Source: Neoechinorhynchus agilis (taxonomy: Eukaryota; Acanthocephala). From it: a DNA stretch of 64,000 bases. The stretch is taken from assembly GCA_051530055.1 (NCBI GenBank), contig CM121342.1, forward strand, positions 14,570,001-14,634,000, written 5' to 3'. The stretch's first letter is position 1, and each line of letters opens with the position of its first letter. The notes below the pieces were generated by a model. That model was not told where the DNA came from and did no database searches. It saw only the letters and a program-made list of their open reading frames with translations. The translations under genes were made by a program, and so were the position numbers. Positions 1 through 9,889 of the stretch are shown piece after piece.

Positions 1-356
1 AAAAATTCATTATTCATACGCACTAAATTCATTGTTTAGGTCTTTACCCGGCAAACAATTTTTTTTATTAAAACATCGTCGGGACTTGCGCAATAAAACA
101 GTCCTTTAAAATTTTGGAGCTCCAAAGAGGGTTCGAAAAAGTAGTCTTCTCGTATAAACTAGTTTTTGCGAAGAATTTTAAAATTGTTGAACACGCAAAA
201 AATCATTATTTAAAATTCTTCACCGGGTAAATAATTTTTTTATTAAAAACCTCTGGGACTTGAGCAATAAAACAGTCCTTTAAATTTTGGAGCTTCAAAG
301 ACGATTCGAAAAAGTAGTCTTCTCGTATAAACTCGTTTTTGCGAAGAATTTTAAAA
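1..356 (-). repeat. Penelope-tail-like repeat units (left block)
   Basis: Two tandem units of about 180 bp share the blocks around 65-190 and 243-355 (ATAAAACAGTCCTTTAAA, then a GAAAAAGTAG block, then GCGAAGAATTTTAAAA). A third unit in the same orientation lies at 1188-1370. Read on the minus strand, the units end in TTTAATAAAA and a GGGTAAAGACCTAAAC block. That resembles the sequence following the hammerhead cores at 8441 and 44641, so I infer they are diverged 3' tails of the same Penelope-like family. No coding potential is visible. Confidence 0.5.
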
Positions 357-1180
357 ATTTTTTATGAAGATTGGCCGCCGGTAACTTATATTGATGTGTG
401 GTCTATTATGACACGGCTTTTAATTTTTTTTGGGGCCAAAGAAGTAATTCAATTACTCAAAGCACTGAACCATCCGGTACGAGTTTGTGCATTCCTCCGG
501 ATCCTCAGATACCCCCAGGAGGCGGAACTCATCAGTGAGTTTCGCACCTTCAGCGGTATTTCGTCAACTTTGGTTATGCGTCATTGGTGGTAACGGATTC
601 GAACCACTCGGCCCTTAATCGGGTACGGGCATTAGTTCACTTGACCACCTCGACACAACTACGGAATGTACAAACTCAGCCAATTTTATATTTATTAATT
701 CAAGGGCCATTGAATTAGGATTTATTTTTTATGACCAGGTCGGTGGGCTGTGTGCCCAAAAAAATTAACAGTCGTGAGATAATAGGCCACACATTGATAT
801 AAGTTACCGGCTGGCCAATCTTCATAAAAAATAAATCCTAATTGAATGGCCTTTGAATTAATAAATATAAAATTGGCTGAGTTTGTACATTCCGTAGTTG
901 TGTCGAGGTGGTCAAGTGAACTAATGCCCGTACCCGATTAAGGGCCGAGTGGTTCGAATCCGTTACCACCAATGACGCATAACCAAAGTTGACGAAATAC
1001 CGCTGAAGGGGCGAAACTCACTGATGAGTTCCGCCTCCTGGAGGTATCTGAGGATCCGGAGGAATGCACAAACTCGTACGGGATGGTTCAGTGCTTTGAG
1101 TAATTGAATTATTACTCTGAACCATGTCGGTGGGCTGTGTTCCCAAAAATTAACAGCCGTGTCATAATAGGCCACATATC
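357..1180. repeat. Palindromic pair of SINE-A copies
   Basis: A minus-strand SINE-A copy (about 361-680) faces a plus-strand copy (about 868-1178), with a plus-strand SINE-A tail fragment (about 730-835) between them, so the block folds into a hairpin. Both copies carry an RNA polymerase III A-box-like TGGTCAAGTG and a B box GGTTCGAATCC. The same 11 bases, GAATTTTAAAA, lie at 346-356 and 1181-1191 on either side, as expected of a target-site duplication from insertion as one unit. The host sequence is the Penelope-tail-like repeat. Confidence 0.7.
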
Positions 1181-1187
1181 GAATTTT

Positions 1188-1370
1188 AAAATCGTTGAAC
1201 ACGCAAAAATTCATATCGTCGGGACTTGCGCAATAAAACAGTCCTTTAAAATTTTGGAGCTCTAAAGAGGGTTCGAAAAAGTAGGCTTCTCGTATAAACT
1301 CGTTTTTGCGAAGAATTTTAAAAGGGTTGAACACACAAAAGTCATTATTCATACGCACTAAATTCATTGA
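1188..1370 (-). repeat. Penelope-tail-like repeat unit (right block)
   Basis: This is the third copy of the unit seen at 1-356, in the same orientation. It ends in the same CATTATTCATACGCACTAAA block that opens the window. It appears to be the continuation of the left block, split by the SINE-A pair. Confidence 0.5.
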
Positions 1371-1384
1371 TTGGTATTTTGAAT

Positions 1385-1900
1385 TTAATCATTAGTCAGA
1401 GTGATTTCAATGCATCGAAGTCCTTTGGCCATTGGGTCTCCCATATGAACTCCATTTGGATGAAAAAGGCGCTTATTAGCATCTTCAATAAAATCGGATG
1501 CTTTGCGAGCAAACCGTTCATATTGAGTAGGTATGCACATAAAGATAAAATAGGCAGTTAAACACCCAAAGACGTTCTCAAGAAAGCTCTGCAAACTGAT
1601 ACTCTCAGCTTTCTCATAGTAGTCATTGATGCGTCGCATTACAGTAATGAATCGATCAGCGTCCACCCTCCCTCTCAGTTGATTTGGATAATCCTCGCAG
1701 AACCGGACAGCGACTCCTTCACTAAAGTCGCGTTGAATGAAAAACTTTGCCATGTTATGAGCGTTTGTCGCCGCACTTGATGATATCTGTCGGTGTGGAA
1801 GCAGTAAAGTTCGGTTCTGCTGTGGTTGAGAGTGTCGACTTTGGTTCGCATTGGATGCGTTCGCTAAATGCAGTACCGGTTTTTGTTGTTGACTATGCAT
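1385..1900 (-). CDS. GOLGA7: Golgin subfamily A member 7 / Erf4 family protein
   Basis: Single-exon gene of 171 codons beginning at a true ATG. Residues about 51-171 match the GOLGA7/ERF4 domain throughout: KFFIQRDFSEG at the start, a central LQSFLENVFGCLTAY block, and a C-terminal end with RGLRCIEITL-type residues. Members of this family are the non-catalytic partner of a DHHC palmitoyltransferase (ZDHHC9 in animals) that lipidates Ras at the Golgi. The first 50 residues are a Gln/Asn/Ser-rich extension absent from the vertebrate protein. A methionine at residue 50, just before the conserved block, is an alternative start. Recognition rests on the whole domain being present and in order. Confidence 0.88.
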   Translation of the reverse strand: MHSQQQKPVLHLANASNANQSRHSQPQQNRTLLLPHRQISSSAATNAHNMAKFFIQRDFSEGVAVRFCEDYPNQLRGRVDADRFITVMRRINDYYEKAESISLQSFLENVFGCLTAYFIFMCIPTQYERFARKASDFIEDANKRLFHPNGVHMGDPMAKGLRCIEITLTND

Positions 1901-1989
1901 TCACGTCTGTAAGGAGAGAACGAGAGAGAGTAGCTTTCGTGGTTGATTCTCCGGAAACTTATTCTAAGAAATAGAAGAATGCGGGTTCA

Positions 1990-2180
1990 GTTTGGCTTTA
2001 TTAAAAATGGAAATGTTTGTATTTGGCATGTATTAAAAGAATTTATTGATTCCAAACCATTCGGAACAATATTGTACGCGTTTTGATCAAGTGTGTTAAA
2101 GTATTCAATTTTGTCCTTTTCGATTGTACTTATCTGAGCACTATACGCGGTTGAAGACTTTATTTTCAACCGGTTAACTT
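1990..2180. repeat. Degraded foldback / Penelope-tail-like repeat
   Basis: It contains the TTTTGATCAA block next to GTACGCG that recurs in the foldbacks at 8545-8600 and 8890-8920. It lies between GOLGA7 and RPB3. The remaining 200 bp up to 2396 show no gene. Confidence 0.35.
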
Positions 2181-2396
2181 GCTAAAAAAAGGACAGCCGA
2201 AAAAAAGGCCAACACCCGAATGAGAAAACTGATCAATTTGATTTGCAAATGAAATTCGCAGACCAAACCTCAATCGGGAAGAATTCCAAAAACCATTATT
2301 AGTCACTTTACGGTATTTATGATGTCACTGTGACGTAATACGGAAAACCCAAGTCTATTTAACATTTTTGTCACACATTGGGACACCAGTGGAGAC

Positions 2397-3392
2397 CTAT
2401 TCCCAATTATTCCTAAGATGTAAAGAACCGGTGTTTCCATTTTGCGTCATAGCTGGACTGTTAGCATCCACTCTATCGGGCAAACTCTCGTTTACTTCAC
2501 CGTCATCATCTTCGTCGATTGGACCGAGTTCTTCATTGATTGGGGCGCATTCATCGTCTCGAATAACTTTTAAAAGACTGACAAGCTTTTGTTTGATAAT
2601 TGACAGTGCAGATTGTAGAATCTTTCTTGGTTCCAAAGCGCCGGTTGTCTCAACGTTGAAGAAAAAATGTCTTGGTTCATCAACGTCTTGTCCATCAAGA
2701 CCCAATTCCCGCTCAAGCCTGGCATTATCGCTCAGAGGAAACTGTTCATCGTCTTGGATATCCACATGTCCGAGTCTATTGGACGGATCATACTCGAATC
2801 CAACAGCCGTCGTTGGACTGAATTTGGCATGTGAACGACCAACGCCTTTCATTGCGTACATCATCGCAGTGATGCCTTGGCCCGGTGCCAGTTTGGCTAT
2901 TTGAACATGGTAAAGAGAAGATGCCCAAGCGTCGTTTGAAACGGACGTCATCGAGAGGGACCGACTGACCGCAGGAACCACACGAGCATCCGTACTTACG
3001 ATATCGGCCGTTGTGACATCCCGAAACATCTCATTCGTGGTTGCGTCGTTCTTCACGTCCAGCGTCAATCTAACCGAACAAGTGGCACAATGAGATCCAC
3101 ATCCACAATCGTCTGTATATTTGAGATTATCAATCACCGAATCACATGTCAGAACGAGCAGTCCTAATCGGTGGGCGAGAAATTCGTCGCAGGTTACCGA
3201 GTCATTGCGATAGAACCGAACCCAATCAATGGCCAGTGTCGGCACTTCGCATATCATTACACGACGTAAAGCATTGGCCGTTGCGAGATTTGTGTCCAAA
3301 AGAACGAACCTAAGGTTCTCACTGGTCTCCTCAACGAGACGAACGTGCTTCTTAGGACTATGAACACTCACTTCCTCTACATTGTCAGTCAT
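2397..3392 (-). CDS. POLR2C: DNA-directed RNA polymerase II subunit RPB3
   Basis: Intronless, 331 residues from an ATG. The N-terminal dimerisation domain shows LATANALRRVMICEVPTLAI, the RPB3/alpha-type signature, followed by DEFLAHRLGL. The zinc site is present as C96, C98, C102 and C105 (CGCGSHCATC), with the same C-x-C-x3-C-x2-C spacing as human RPB3. The insert domain and the HAKFSPTTAVGFEYDPSN block follow, then the second half of the dimerisation domain (FFFNVETTGAL). In the cell it pairs with RPB11 in the polymerase II assembly platform. At 331 residues it is longer than the usual 275; the excess is an acidic Ser/Asp-rich C-terminal tail. Only short intergenic sequence separates its start from the SINE-A copy upstream. 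Confidence 0.95.
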   Translation of the reverse strand: MTDNVEEVSVHSPKKHVRLVEETSENLRFVLLDTNLATANALRRVMICEVPTLAIDWVRFYRNDSVTCDEFLAHRLGLLVLTCDSVIDNLKYTDDCGCGSHCATCSVRLTLDVKNDATTNEMFRDVTTADIVSTDARVVPAVSRSLSMTSVSNDAWASSLYHVQIAKLAPGQGITAMMYAMKGVGRSHAKFSPTTAVGFEYDPSNRLGHVDIQDDEQFPLSDNARLERELGLDGQDVDEPRHFFFNVETTGALEPRKILQSALSIIKQKLVSLLKVIRDDECAPINEELGPIDEDDDGEVNESLPDRVDANSPAMTQNGNTGSLHLRNNWE

Positions 3393-3554
3393 GTCTTAAA
3401 GAAAGGCAAAAATAATGATTTATTGAAACGAGAGAGAGAACTATGAATACGTCACACACACTACTTTCATTGATGTTTTTGCAAACTTTCAGCGAAACAA
3501 ATTATGGTGCGAAAGAATTCTTTTTAACTGAATTAGAATTTCAGTATCTATATG

Positions 3555-3925
3555 TGGCGATTAAAACTGGCAGAGTTTGTGCATTCCGTAGTTGTGCTGT
3601 GGTGGTAAAGTGGACTAATGTTTAGTTTGGGTTAGCGGGTTCGAATCAGTTATCGCAAATGATGCAAAACCAAAGGGGACGAGATACCTCGTTGAAGGGA
3701 GGAAACTCAATGATGAAACCCGGAGGGATTCTTACAGACTGTAGCGATAAATCTACATTGCGTTACAGAAGTGGTAATCGATATTGCAGCTGTATTACGT
3801 AGGGGCTTAAAACCATACGTTCTTAGTCATTGGGCACAGAGCAGCGCTTTCCTAGACCGAAATCGGTGGGCTGCGTGCCCAAGGAAAATTATCAGCCGTG
3901 AAAAAGCAACACATCACGTCGTCGT
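3555..3925 (+). repeat. SINE-A copy
   Basis: tRNA-like head with a GTGGTAAAGTGG A-box region and a GGGTTCGAATC B box (about 3640-3650), then the family body with GGAGGAAACTCAATGATG. It ends with the tail block ACCGAAATCGGTGGGCTG and CCCAAGGAAAATTATCAGCC. It carries an internal insertion relative to the 50.7 kb copy. Confidence 0.7.
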
Positions 3926-4016
3926 TGACCGTCGTCCTCCGTATCCGTCATCCACTCCAAATTCCGAATCCGTTATCCACCTCTCAGGATCCGTCATCCA
4001 CTTCGAATTCAGGTGA
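3926..4016. repeat. Minisatellite, unit about 24-27 bp (minus-strand sense)
   Basis: Three to four imperfect repeats of CCGTCATCCACTCCAAATTC. It is the reverse complement of the array at 52668-52770, so the same minisatellite occurs at two loci 48 kb apart in opposite orientation. It directly abuts the tail of a SINE-A copy. Confidence 0.7.
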
Positions 4017-4074
4017 TCACGAGGACCCAGAGGTACATGATTCCTCTTTATCAAAATAAAACGTGTTATTGTCA

Positions 4075-4290
4075 TAATATACTGCTGAAGGGAGGAAACG
4101 TGCTGATGAGTCCCGCATCCCCGGTAGATATCTGAGTATCCGGAGGGATGTGCAAACTCATAAAGGGATTTTATGCGCTTCCCTGAACCAGATCGGCGGT
4201 CTGTGCGTCCAAAGAATAATTATCAGCCGCGAAAGAGACCACACATAGATAATGAAAAGTTACCTACTGGCAAGACCTCAAAAATAAATT
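4075..4290 (+). repeat. SINE-A, 3' half
   Basis: The body and tail of SINE-A without the tRNA-like head. It begins at GCTGAAGGGAGGAAACG, passes through CTGATGAGTCCCGC and the GATCGGCGGTCTGTGCG tail block, and ends in CAAAAATAAATT. Confidence 0.65.
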
Positions 4291-4296
4291 AGAATT

Positions 4297-4552
4297 CTTG
4301 GATTATTATCTTCGGGGGAAAAGGGGCTACCTTTTTCTTAGTTTTGCTATTCCATCGGACTCAAAAATTTACGGATTTTTTCCGATGTTTCTACATTTTC
4401 CCAAGGTTTGTCATTGATTGTATGTTTTTTAAGTGATTTTGCGTTCACTTACGTACAATGGCAACCCTTGGAGAAATGTCAGAATTATCCGACATGAAAT
4501 ATCGGGAATTAACCAGTTAATTTTTGAATCCGGCGGGGCGGAAAAACTAAGT
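4297..4552. repeat. Foldback/MITE-like element with CTTGGATTATTATC terminus
   Basis: The left end reads CTTGGATTATTATCTTCGGG, and internal inverted blocks (CTTAGTTTTGC near 4337; AAAACTAAG near 4541) bracket TTTCCGATGTTT and a partly matching CCGACATGAAATATCGGG. The same termini recur at 6655-6686, 9733 and 45265-45293. No transposase is seen, so this is a non-autonomous element; the right terminus is missing here. Confidence 0.6.
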
Positions 4553-6330
4553 CTTCGACAATTACCAAGAAATTCATTATATTATCATACCGGGACCTAT
4601 TATGGATAACCCCCATCTTGAAACTCCTTCGAAAGCAAGCATCTAAGGCCCATCGAAATATCTCTCCAGACTTTCCCCGTTTACAAATAGCTCTAATTAG
4701 CAAAATACTTGTATCTCGCAAAAACTTTCTTTATAAAATTCGAACAGGTGGCAACGCCACCCGAATCCCTTCCTTAATTTATCCTCCACTGAATTAAAAC
4801 AGGTTCTAGATTCCATTAATCAGAACCTCTGCCCTGGCACAATTTACAATAACTGCTCAACATCAGTCACCACACAATCTTTCACGCTCACACCCGAAAC
4901 TTTTGTCAACTCGCCGATACTCCCCATAGTTTCAAAATATAAAGCACTAAAGTATCTCAAGATATTACCTAAAAATTCGTCCTCTCAATCCGAAATCCCA
5001 AACTGGGCTCTTCGCTGCATCATCCCCGAACTCATCAACCCCTTTGGCTACATTAAAAAACTCAGCTTTTTATATGGCATCTTCCCCTCATGCCTCAAAA
5101 CTGCTAAAGTTATACTTGTTCCAAAAAAGGCATCCTATTTCCGCGAATGATTCCGTCCAATTTCCATTCTATTCGCTCTTTTTAAAATCATCGAAAAATG
5201 TCTTTAATCTCGCCTGCTTTCACTTCTCAACGAAAAGTTATCGCCCCTACAATTTGGCTTCAACCGATGCCCTACTTTGTGTTTATGATACGCTCCTATG
5301 TAACCTCGACAATAATCCCTCCCACGTCACCCGTCTCATTCAACTTGATTTATCTAAAGCTTTCGACTCAGAGGAACATTCACTTCTTCTCCGGGCCTGC
5401 TCCGATTTTGGTCTCAACTTGTGGCAGATCTGCTTGCTCGAATCTTATCTTCACAATCGCAAACAAAACATTCACTGCCGTTCTACCTCTTCTATCAGCC
5501 TATCCCTGACCAAAGGCGTACTACCTCAAGGTGATGTGCTGTCGCCACTTCTCTTTAATATTTTTCTAAACAACCTCAACTCTCCTCTCACTCTAAACTC
5601 TTCTTATATGCCGACGATATCATCCGCATCACCCGTTCACCACCCCACCTCTCCCTCTCCGTAATGTTTAACGGAATCACACACAAAAAGGATTTCTGCA
5701 CCAATCACAAACCCCATCTCAATTTCTCTAAATGCTTCGAAATGCTTCGAAATGATTCCCTCTCTCCCGCAACCCCACATCCCACCCCGAGATTCTAACT
5801 TACATCCTACGAGTCACCTCCCTAAGAATTCTGGGTCTTCAATTTCAAACTAATTTGAAATACGACTCGCAGATCATTCTCTCCCTCGAACGTAACACCT
5901 TTAAAATTTATCTAGTCAAACGCCTCCGACATCAAGGAATTTTTTCACTCCTCGCACCTCCCTATACCTACATTTCTTTTTTCCATGCTGCCCAATCTTC
6001 TCGGATATCATAACATGAAATGAACAGGAGGAAAGACCAACCTTACAAACGCTCCTGCAAGCAATAAACTCCAATTCCCACTAGAACAGACCTTCCAACA
6101 CGACCGGATATTTTTACCCGAACGGACATCTCTTGACTGGATAGTCCAAACCGAATGGACACCCCTCCGACCAGATATTACCACCCGAACGGACATCCCT
6201 CGACTAGATATTCTCAACTTAACGGATACGCTTTTTTGAGCAACTCTGAACTCGGCTGCTTATGAAGATCCAAGGGTACATAGGTCCTATCCTGTATTTT
6301 TACCAATAAACGTGCTATTATTATGCTCAC
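4553..6330 (+). mobile_element. LINE, jockey/CR1-like reverse transcriptase, degraded
   Basis: Non-LTR reverse transcriptase readable in pieces. A segment around 5098-5260 reads CLKTAKVILVPKK, then RPISIL and LQFGF. The next piece reads LDLSKAFDSEEHSLLL (about 5340-5390) and LPQGDVLSPLLFNIFLNNL (about 5520-5580). LYADDII (about 5606-5626) holds the catalytic Asp pair but in another frame, so at least two frameshifts separate the parts and the copy is dead. After about 6000 comes a 3' UTR with repeated CGAACGGACATC-type blocks, ending near an ATT-rich tail (about 6305-6320). The same 3' UTR recurs at 33.7, 36.9 and 38.5 kb. Confidence 0.8.
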
Positions 6331-6403
6331 TGCAATTCTAATTCGATTATCCGGGAGGATCTTCCCTGCCAATGAACAACAACTAAATGTTTTTACTTTT
6401 TTG

Positions 6404-6688
6404 CTTAGTTTTGCCACATCCCAGATTCAAAAATTCACTTATTTATTTCCGATAGTTTATCTCTCGTATTTTTCCGACATTTCCCAAGATTTGGCAATGT
6501 TAAAGTGCTTTATTCACACTGACGTTCAAGTGCGGATTGAGCACTTTAATAATGACAAACCTTGGGAAAATGTCGGAAAAGTAGGACGTAAAATATCGGA
6601 AATAAATTAGTGAATTTTTGAATTTGGTATGTGGCAAAACTAAGAAAAAGAAAGTCTCTTTTCCCCCGAAGATAATAATCCAAGACAA
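6404..6688. repeat. Foldback/MITE-like element
   Basis: Inverted arms around 6404-6500 and 6550-6650 (GCTTAGTTTTGCCACAT against ATGTGGCAAAACTAAG) end on the right in CCCCCGAAGATAATAATCC, the reverse complement of the terminus at 4297. No coding sequence. Confidence 0.65.
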
Positions 6689-6811
6689 ATGTTTTTAGTA
6701 AGCATACGGAAATCGGTAAAGGATGTCCTCTAACAACTGAAATTGGCTTTCAATATCAAGTGATTGATAGCGTGACGATAAAAACAAAGCGAAAATACAG
6801 ATTTTGGGATT

Positions 6812-6817
6812 TTTATT
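6812..6817 (-). terminator. Polyadenylation signal of the cathepsin B gene
   Basis: AATAAA on the minus strand, about 40 nt after the stop codon of the cathepsin B gene. Confidence 0.5.
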
Positions 6818-6858
6818 GGGGCGAAAACGAAACATGGTCGCATTTTTGACGATAGAAT

Positions 6859-7905
6859 TTAGTGTCTTATGGCCGGGGACTTTTCGAGATCAGGGAATCC
6901 ATAGGTAACATCGCTTTCGATTCCACACTCATCTCTGCCTCGTTTGATCTTGAAGAATCCGTCTTCACCCCAATCGATGTTCCATGAATTTGCTACGATC
7001 CAGTACTTAATTCCATTCTCAACTCCCCATCCGACAATTTTGACCGCATGTCCACCACCGACGGATCCGGTTACATGATGATAGATGCCTTCTTTATAAT
7101 TCAGAAAGTCTTCATAGACAAGGAAGGCGGCTTCGACCGGTCCGCCCGTCAATATTGCTCGTTGAATATCCTGTTCCATACAAGCGGTCTGTGGGGAGGT
7201 TGAATTGGCGAAAAAGAAGTCATCAGCATAGCCTCGACTGTAATAAGGATTAGTGCAATCGGATTTGCATGTTGGAGTTGACACAATATTTCCACAAGGA
7301 CTAAAAGGTCCAATTGTGTGATGTTCACATGGTTGTATACTATACGGTTGGCATCCCTGGTAGCTATTATAGTTTCCACCGGACACGATACCGTGTTTTC
7401 CATAGTATTTCCACGCTTGATCCGGCAGACCACCATAACACCCGAACCCACAGGATGCACAACAAGCGATGAGATTCTCTGCGCTTAAATACGTCTGGAC
7501 ACTACCTTGGCTTGCAACGCATATTCGGTCGGACATGGCTTCGACCGCAGCCATCGCCCAACACGATCCGCAACTTCCTTGATCCCGAATTGAACGTATT
7601 GTTGCGCATTTTGGCCACGCTGTACGACTATCAAACGATTCTGGAACGGTTGATTCTTGAGTGAGATTAGCAGCTGCGGACGCTAGGATTAGTTTAGCGC
7701 GTTGGAGTTGTTTGAATCGAATACGACTAGGATTCACTCCGAACATTCGTCGAATGTCTTCAGGGTGCCAATGATCGAATTTGGACTTTGAAGCCTTCCA
7801 AAGAACACCTTCTTGACCATTGATCTTTTCTATTAGATGACTAATGTTTCGATCATGTCCTGTCGAGACCGCAAAAATAGCGAACAAAATCGTCGCACTC
7901 AACAT
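6859..7905 (-). CDS. Cathepsin B-type cysteine protease (papain family C1A)
   Basis: Intronless, 348 residues. It has an N-terminal signal peptide (residues 1-16), a cathepsin B propeptide, and a mature enzyme from about residue 87. The catalytic Cys is C115 in DQGSCGSCWA, His is H286 in GGGHAVKIVGWG, and Asn is N306 in NSWNIDWG. The occluding loop is present with its paired histidines (H195-H196 in CEHH), which in this family gives dipeptidyl-carboxypeptidase activity. All catalytic residues and the cysteine pattern are intact, so the gene looks functional. It should act in lysosomes or be secreted for digestion; the cell type cannot be told. Upstream lies a TATA box and downstream a poly(A) signal. 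Confidence 0.95.
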   Translation of the reverse strand: MLSATILFAIFAVSTGHDRNISHLIEKINGQEGVLWKASKSKFDHWHPEDIRRMFGVNPSRIRFKQLQRAKLILASAAANLTQESTVPESFDSRTAWPKCATIRSIRDQGSCGSCWAMAAVEAMSDRICVASQGSVQTYLSAENLIACCASCGFGCYGGLPDQAWKYYGKHGIVSGGNYNSYQGCQPYSIQPCEHHTIGPFSPCGNIVSTPTCKSDCTNPYYSRGYADDFFFANSTSPQTACMEQDIQRAILTGGPVEAAFLVYEDFLNYKEGIYHHVTGSVGGGHAVKIVGWGVENGIKYWIVANSWNIDWGEDGFFKIKRGRDECGIESDVTYGFPDLEKSPAIRH

Positions 7906-7936
7906 TCTAGAATGGGTGTGTGTGTGGTTTTTGCGA

Positions 7937-7944
7937 TTTTTATA
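7937..7944 (-). promoter_or_regulatory. TATA box upstream of cathepsin B
   Basis: TATAAAAA on the minus strand, 32 nt before the ATG, implying a very short 5' leader. This is placement-based inference only. Confidence 0.5.
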
Positions 7945-8384
7945 CTAAGTCGACTATGTGGTGGAGAGGGAACGTTTTTTTTTGCTATGTAAACCTGAAT
8001 CATTCTACGAGTCAAAATATCAAATGTCACAGATTATACGAGAAAAAAATATATGGAGTTGGCGGTACGCGAGCGACAGATGCAGCAGCAGAATCCCGCG
8101 GTCAATGATTGCACGTCAATAAACATGAAAAAAAGGAGGAAACGCAGAAAAGTTGCTTTGATGTTAAGTTTCATCGTACTTGAACGACTGATCAGTGTTC
8201 GTTTTTTTTAATCACAGAAATGGCATATTTTTTCCGCACTTAACATTGTATGTTCACTCAAATCAGATAAAAACCAATTTGTTTAATTTATACTTATCAA
8301 AAATAATGGCAGTGTGGAACTATTGGAACCGTTCATGTCTGTCGATATGTGAGGTACCGGGGTATGCGATTGGAATTATTGTTT

Positions 8385-8510
8385 AGAAGTCTACACCCTA
8401 TAAAAGATTAAAGAAACTGATGATGAACAAGACGAGGTTCGAAACGTCTTTAAGAAATAATCATTTACCGCGGGTGAAGACTTCTAAACAAAAATTCGGT
8501 TGAAAAATTA
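8385..8510 (+). repeat. Penelope-type terminal repeat with a hammerhead-ribozyme core
   Basis: CTGATGA at 8417-8423, stem II GAAC (8425-8428) with GTTC (8437-8440), then GAAA at 8441-8444 followed by CGTCTTTAAG. These are the conserved catalytic-core elements of a hammerhead ribozyme in the right order and spacing, in the form found in Penelope-like element ends. The block is flanked by short inverted repeats TTTAGAAGTCT and AGACTTCTAAA. A near-identical core lies at 44617-44644. Confidence 0.7.
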
Positions 8511-8625
8511 AAAGAACTTATTTGGTTCGATATTTCGGCACAATTAAACAACCTTGATCAAAAGGCGTACAAGATAGTGCCTCTAAAAAATATCGAACCG
8601 GATAAATTCTTTCAATTTTTCCTCC
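8490..8625. repeat. Foldback element
   Basis: Inverted arms AATTAAAAGAACTTATTTGG-type (8505-8545) and its complement (8590-8620) enclose CCTTGATCAAAAGGCGTAC. The CGAAATATCGAACC ending on the minus strand resembles a diverged hammerhead 3' part. Confidence 0.55.
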
Positions 8626-8654
8626 GTAAAAACTAGCATGAATAGTTAAATGTT

Positions 8655-8775
8655 CAAACATTTTGTTGTGGGGCCAAATTGAAGTGATTTATTGAATTTC
8701 CTTTAAGAAAGGCCGATAAATCATTTCAACCTGTGGCCATAATATCGAACTCAACAAAAAGTTCATCTCGCGGCG
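8655..8775. repeat. Foldback element
   Basis: Inverted arms around TTTGTTG-x-GGCCAAATTGAAGTGATTTAT (8660-8695) and ATAAATCATTTCAACC-x-TGGCC (8725-8765). No coding sequence. Confidence 0.5.
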
Positions 8776-8814
8776 ACCACAAGAATAATCAACCTGCGAA
8801 AAGTATTTTTTAAC

Positions 8815-8995
8815 CTATGCATAGTGGTTGTTTTATATGGCGAAGAAATGAAAATGATTGTATTTTAAAATTCGATTGATTTCGGAGCCAAAATCCTGTA
8901 CGCATTTTGATCAAGGTGATTGTGGCTCCGAAACTAATCGGATTTTAAAGTCGAATCATTTTAATTTCTTCACCACATGAAACAACCACTTTTTC
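8815..8995. repeat. Foldback element
   Basis: Long imperfect palindrome. GTGGTTGTTTTATATGGCG (8826) pairs with the complement near 8975, and TCGGAGCCAAAATC (8881) pairs with GGCTCCGAAA (8931). TTTTGATCAAGG lies at the centre. It belongs to the same theme as its two neighbours; together they form a run of about 600 bp. Confidence 0.55.
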
Positions 8996-9134
8996 TAAAA
9001 ACCACAAACGAACTCGAGAAAATATGACTATGCGTCAAAAATTTTATTAAAAAATGTCAAATAATACGTCATCTAATACACGAAAGAAATCTACTACTTA
9101 GAAGGTCTCTACGTCACTGATCTGTCCTCTATCA

Positions 9135-9435
9135 TTGAATGGCATTAGTTCCGCAAGTGGCGCTGCAACGCGATTCTGCGTGGAAAATTCCCGAGCAGCA
9201 ATATGGGCTGGATTATCAGGTGAAACGAACACAAAAACAAAGACGTCATCGTTTTGTTTAGGTCTGGTTGCCTTAACCATCTTAATAATGAGCATTCTAG
9301 AATATTGGGATTACTATCGGAAGCGTTCACTTGAATCCCTCAGCTTGCTTAGTTATGTGGGCCTCGCTTGTGCAACCGTTGGTCTCTGTGCTACGTCGAG
9401 CTACGTCACTTATTGGACAACTTGTGAAAGACAAC
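9135..9435 (+). CDS. Possible exon with two membrane segments, unrecognised
   Basis: The reading frame from an ATG ends at a good splice donor (CAAC|GTAAGT, GT at 9436). It encodes about 100 residues with two hydrophobic helices (CLGLVALTILIMSILEYW and LSYVGLACATVGLCATSSYV) separated by a short charged loop. No following exon was found before the foldback element at 9490, so the gene model is incomplete or the exon is a relic. No family recognised. Confidence 0.35.
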
Positions 9436-9487
9436 GTAAGTCGAACTTTTCGTTTCATTTTCTTTGGATTATGAACATTTTGTAAAG

Positions 9488-9690
9488 AAGTTGTTCATTC
9501 ATTTGTGTTCTTTGGTGATAATCGAAAATAGAGATTTATTAATTCAGAAATATTTTGTCCGTCCCTCGTCGGACTTCTTAAGGTTGTTAAAGGGTTTTAT
9601 TCGCATCTTTCGTCTAAACGGACGAAATATTTTTGAATTAATAAATCAATCTCTATTTTTGATTATCACCAAAGAACACATACATTAACA
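9488..9690. repeat. Foldback element
   Basis: Arms of about 70 bp: TTCTTTGGTGATAATCGAAA (9508) against its complement near 9655-9675, and TTATTAATTCAGAAATATTT against its complement. A minus-strand AAGTCC-loop-GGAC motif next to AAAATATT looks like a decayed hammerhead core. Confidence 0.6.
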
Positions 9691-9730
9691 TTTTGTAGAA
9701 TTGGAGTTTAGTGATAAAATTGAGATTAAT

Positions 9731-9845
9731 TATTGGATTATTATCTTCGGGGGAGGGGAGAATAGATACTTAGTAATTCCGAGTACAAACCTTGAGGAAA
9801 TGTCGGAATTATCCGACCGATGTGAAATATCGGGGAAATAAATAT
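9731..9845. repeat. MITE-like element fragment
   Basis: Begins with the family terminus TTGGATTATTATCTTCGGGG and contains AAACCTTGAGGAAATGTCGG, as in the 4.3 and 6.5 kb copies. The right end is lost. Confidence 0.55.
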
Positions 9846-9889
9846 TCTCTTTCGCAATATTTATACTATCTCGTCGAAACACCAAACAA

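Noticed and set aside
1000-1060. CTGATGAG and GAAAC in the SINE-A body look like a hammerhead ribozyme
   Set aside because: In every copy GAAAC lies a few bases before CTGATGAG, the reverse of the required order, with no room for stems I and III between them.
2368-2904. 178-codon plus-strand frame
   Set aside because: It is the antisense shadow of RPB3; Ser/Leu-rich composition mirrors the Glu/Asp codons of the real gene.
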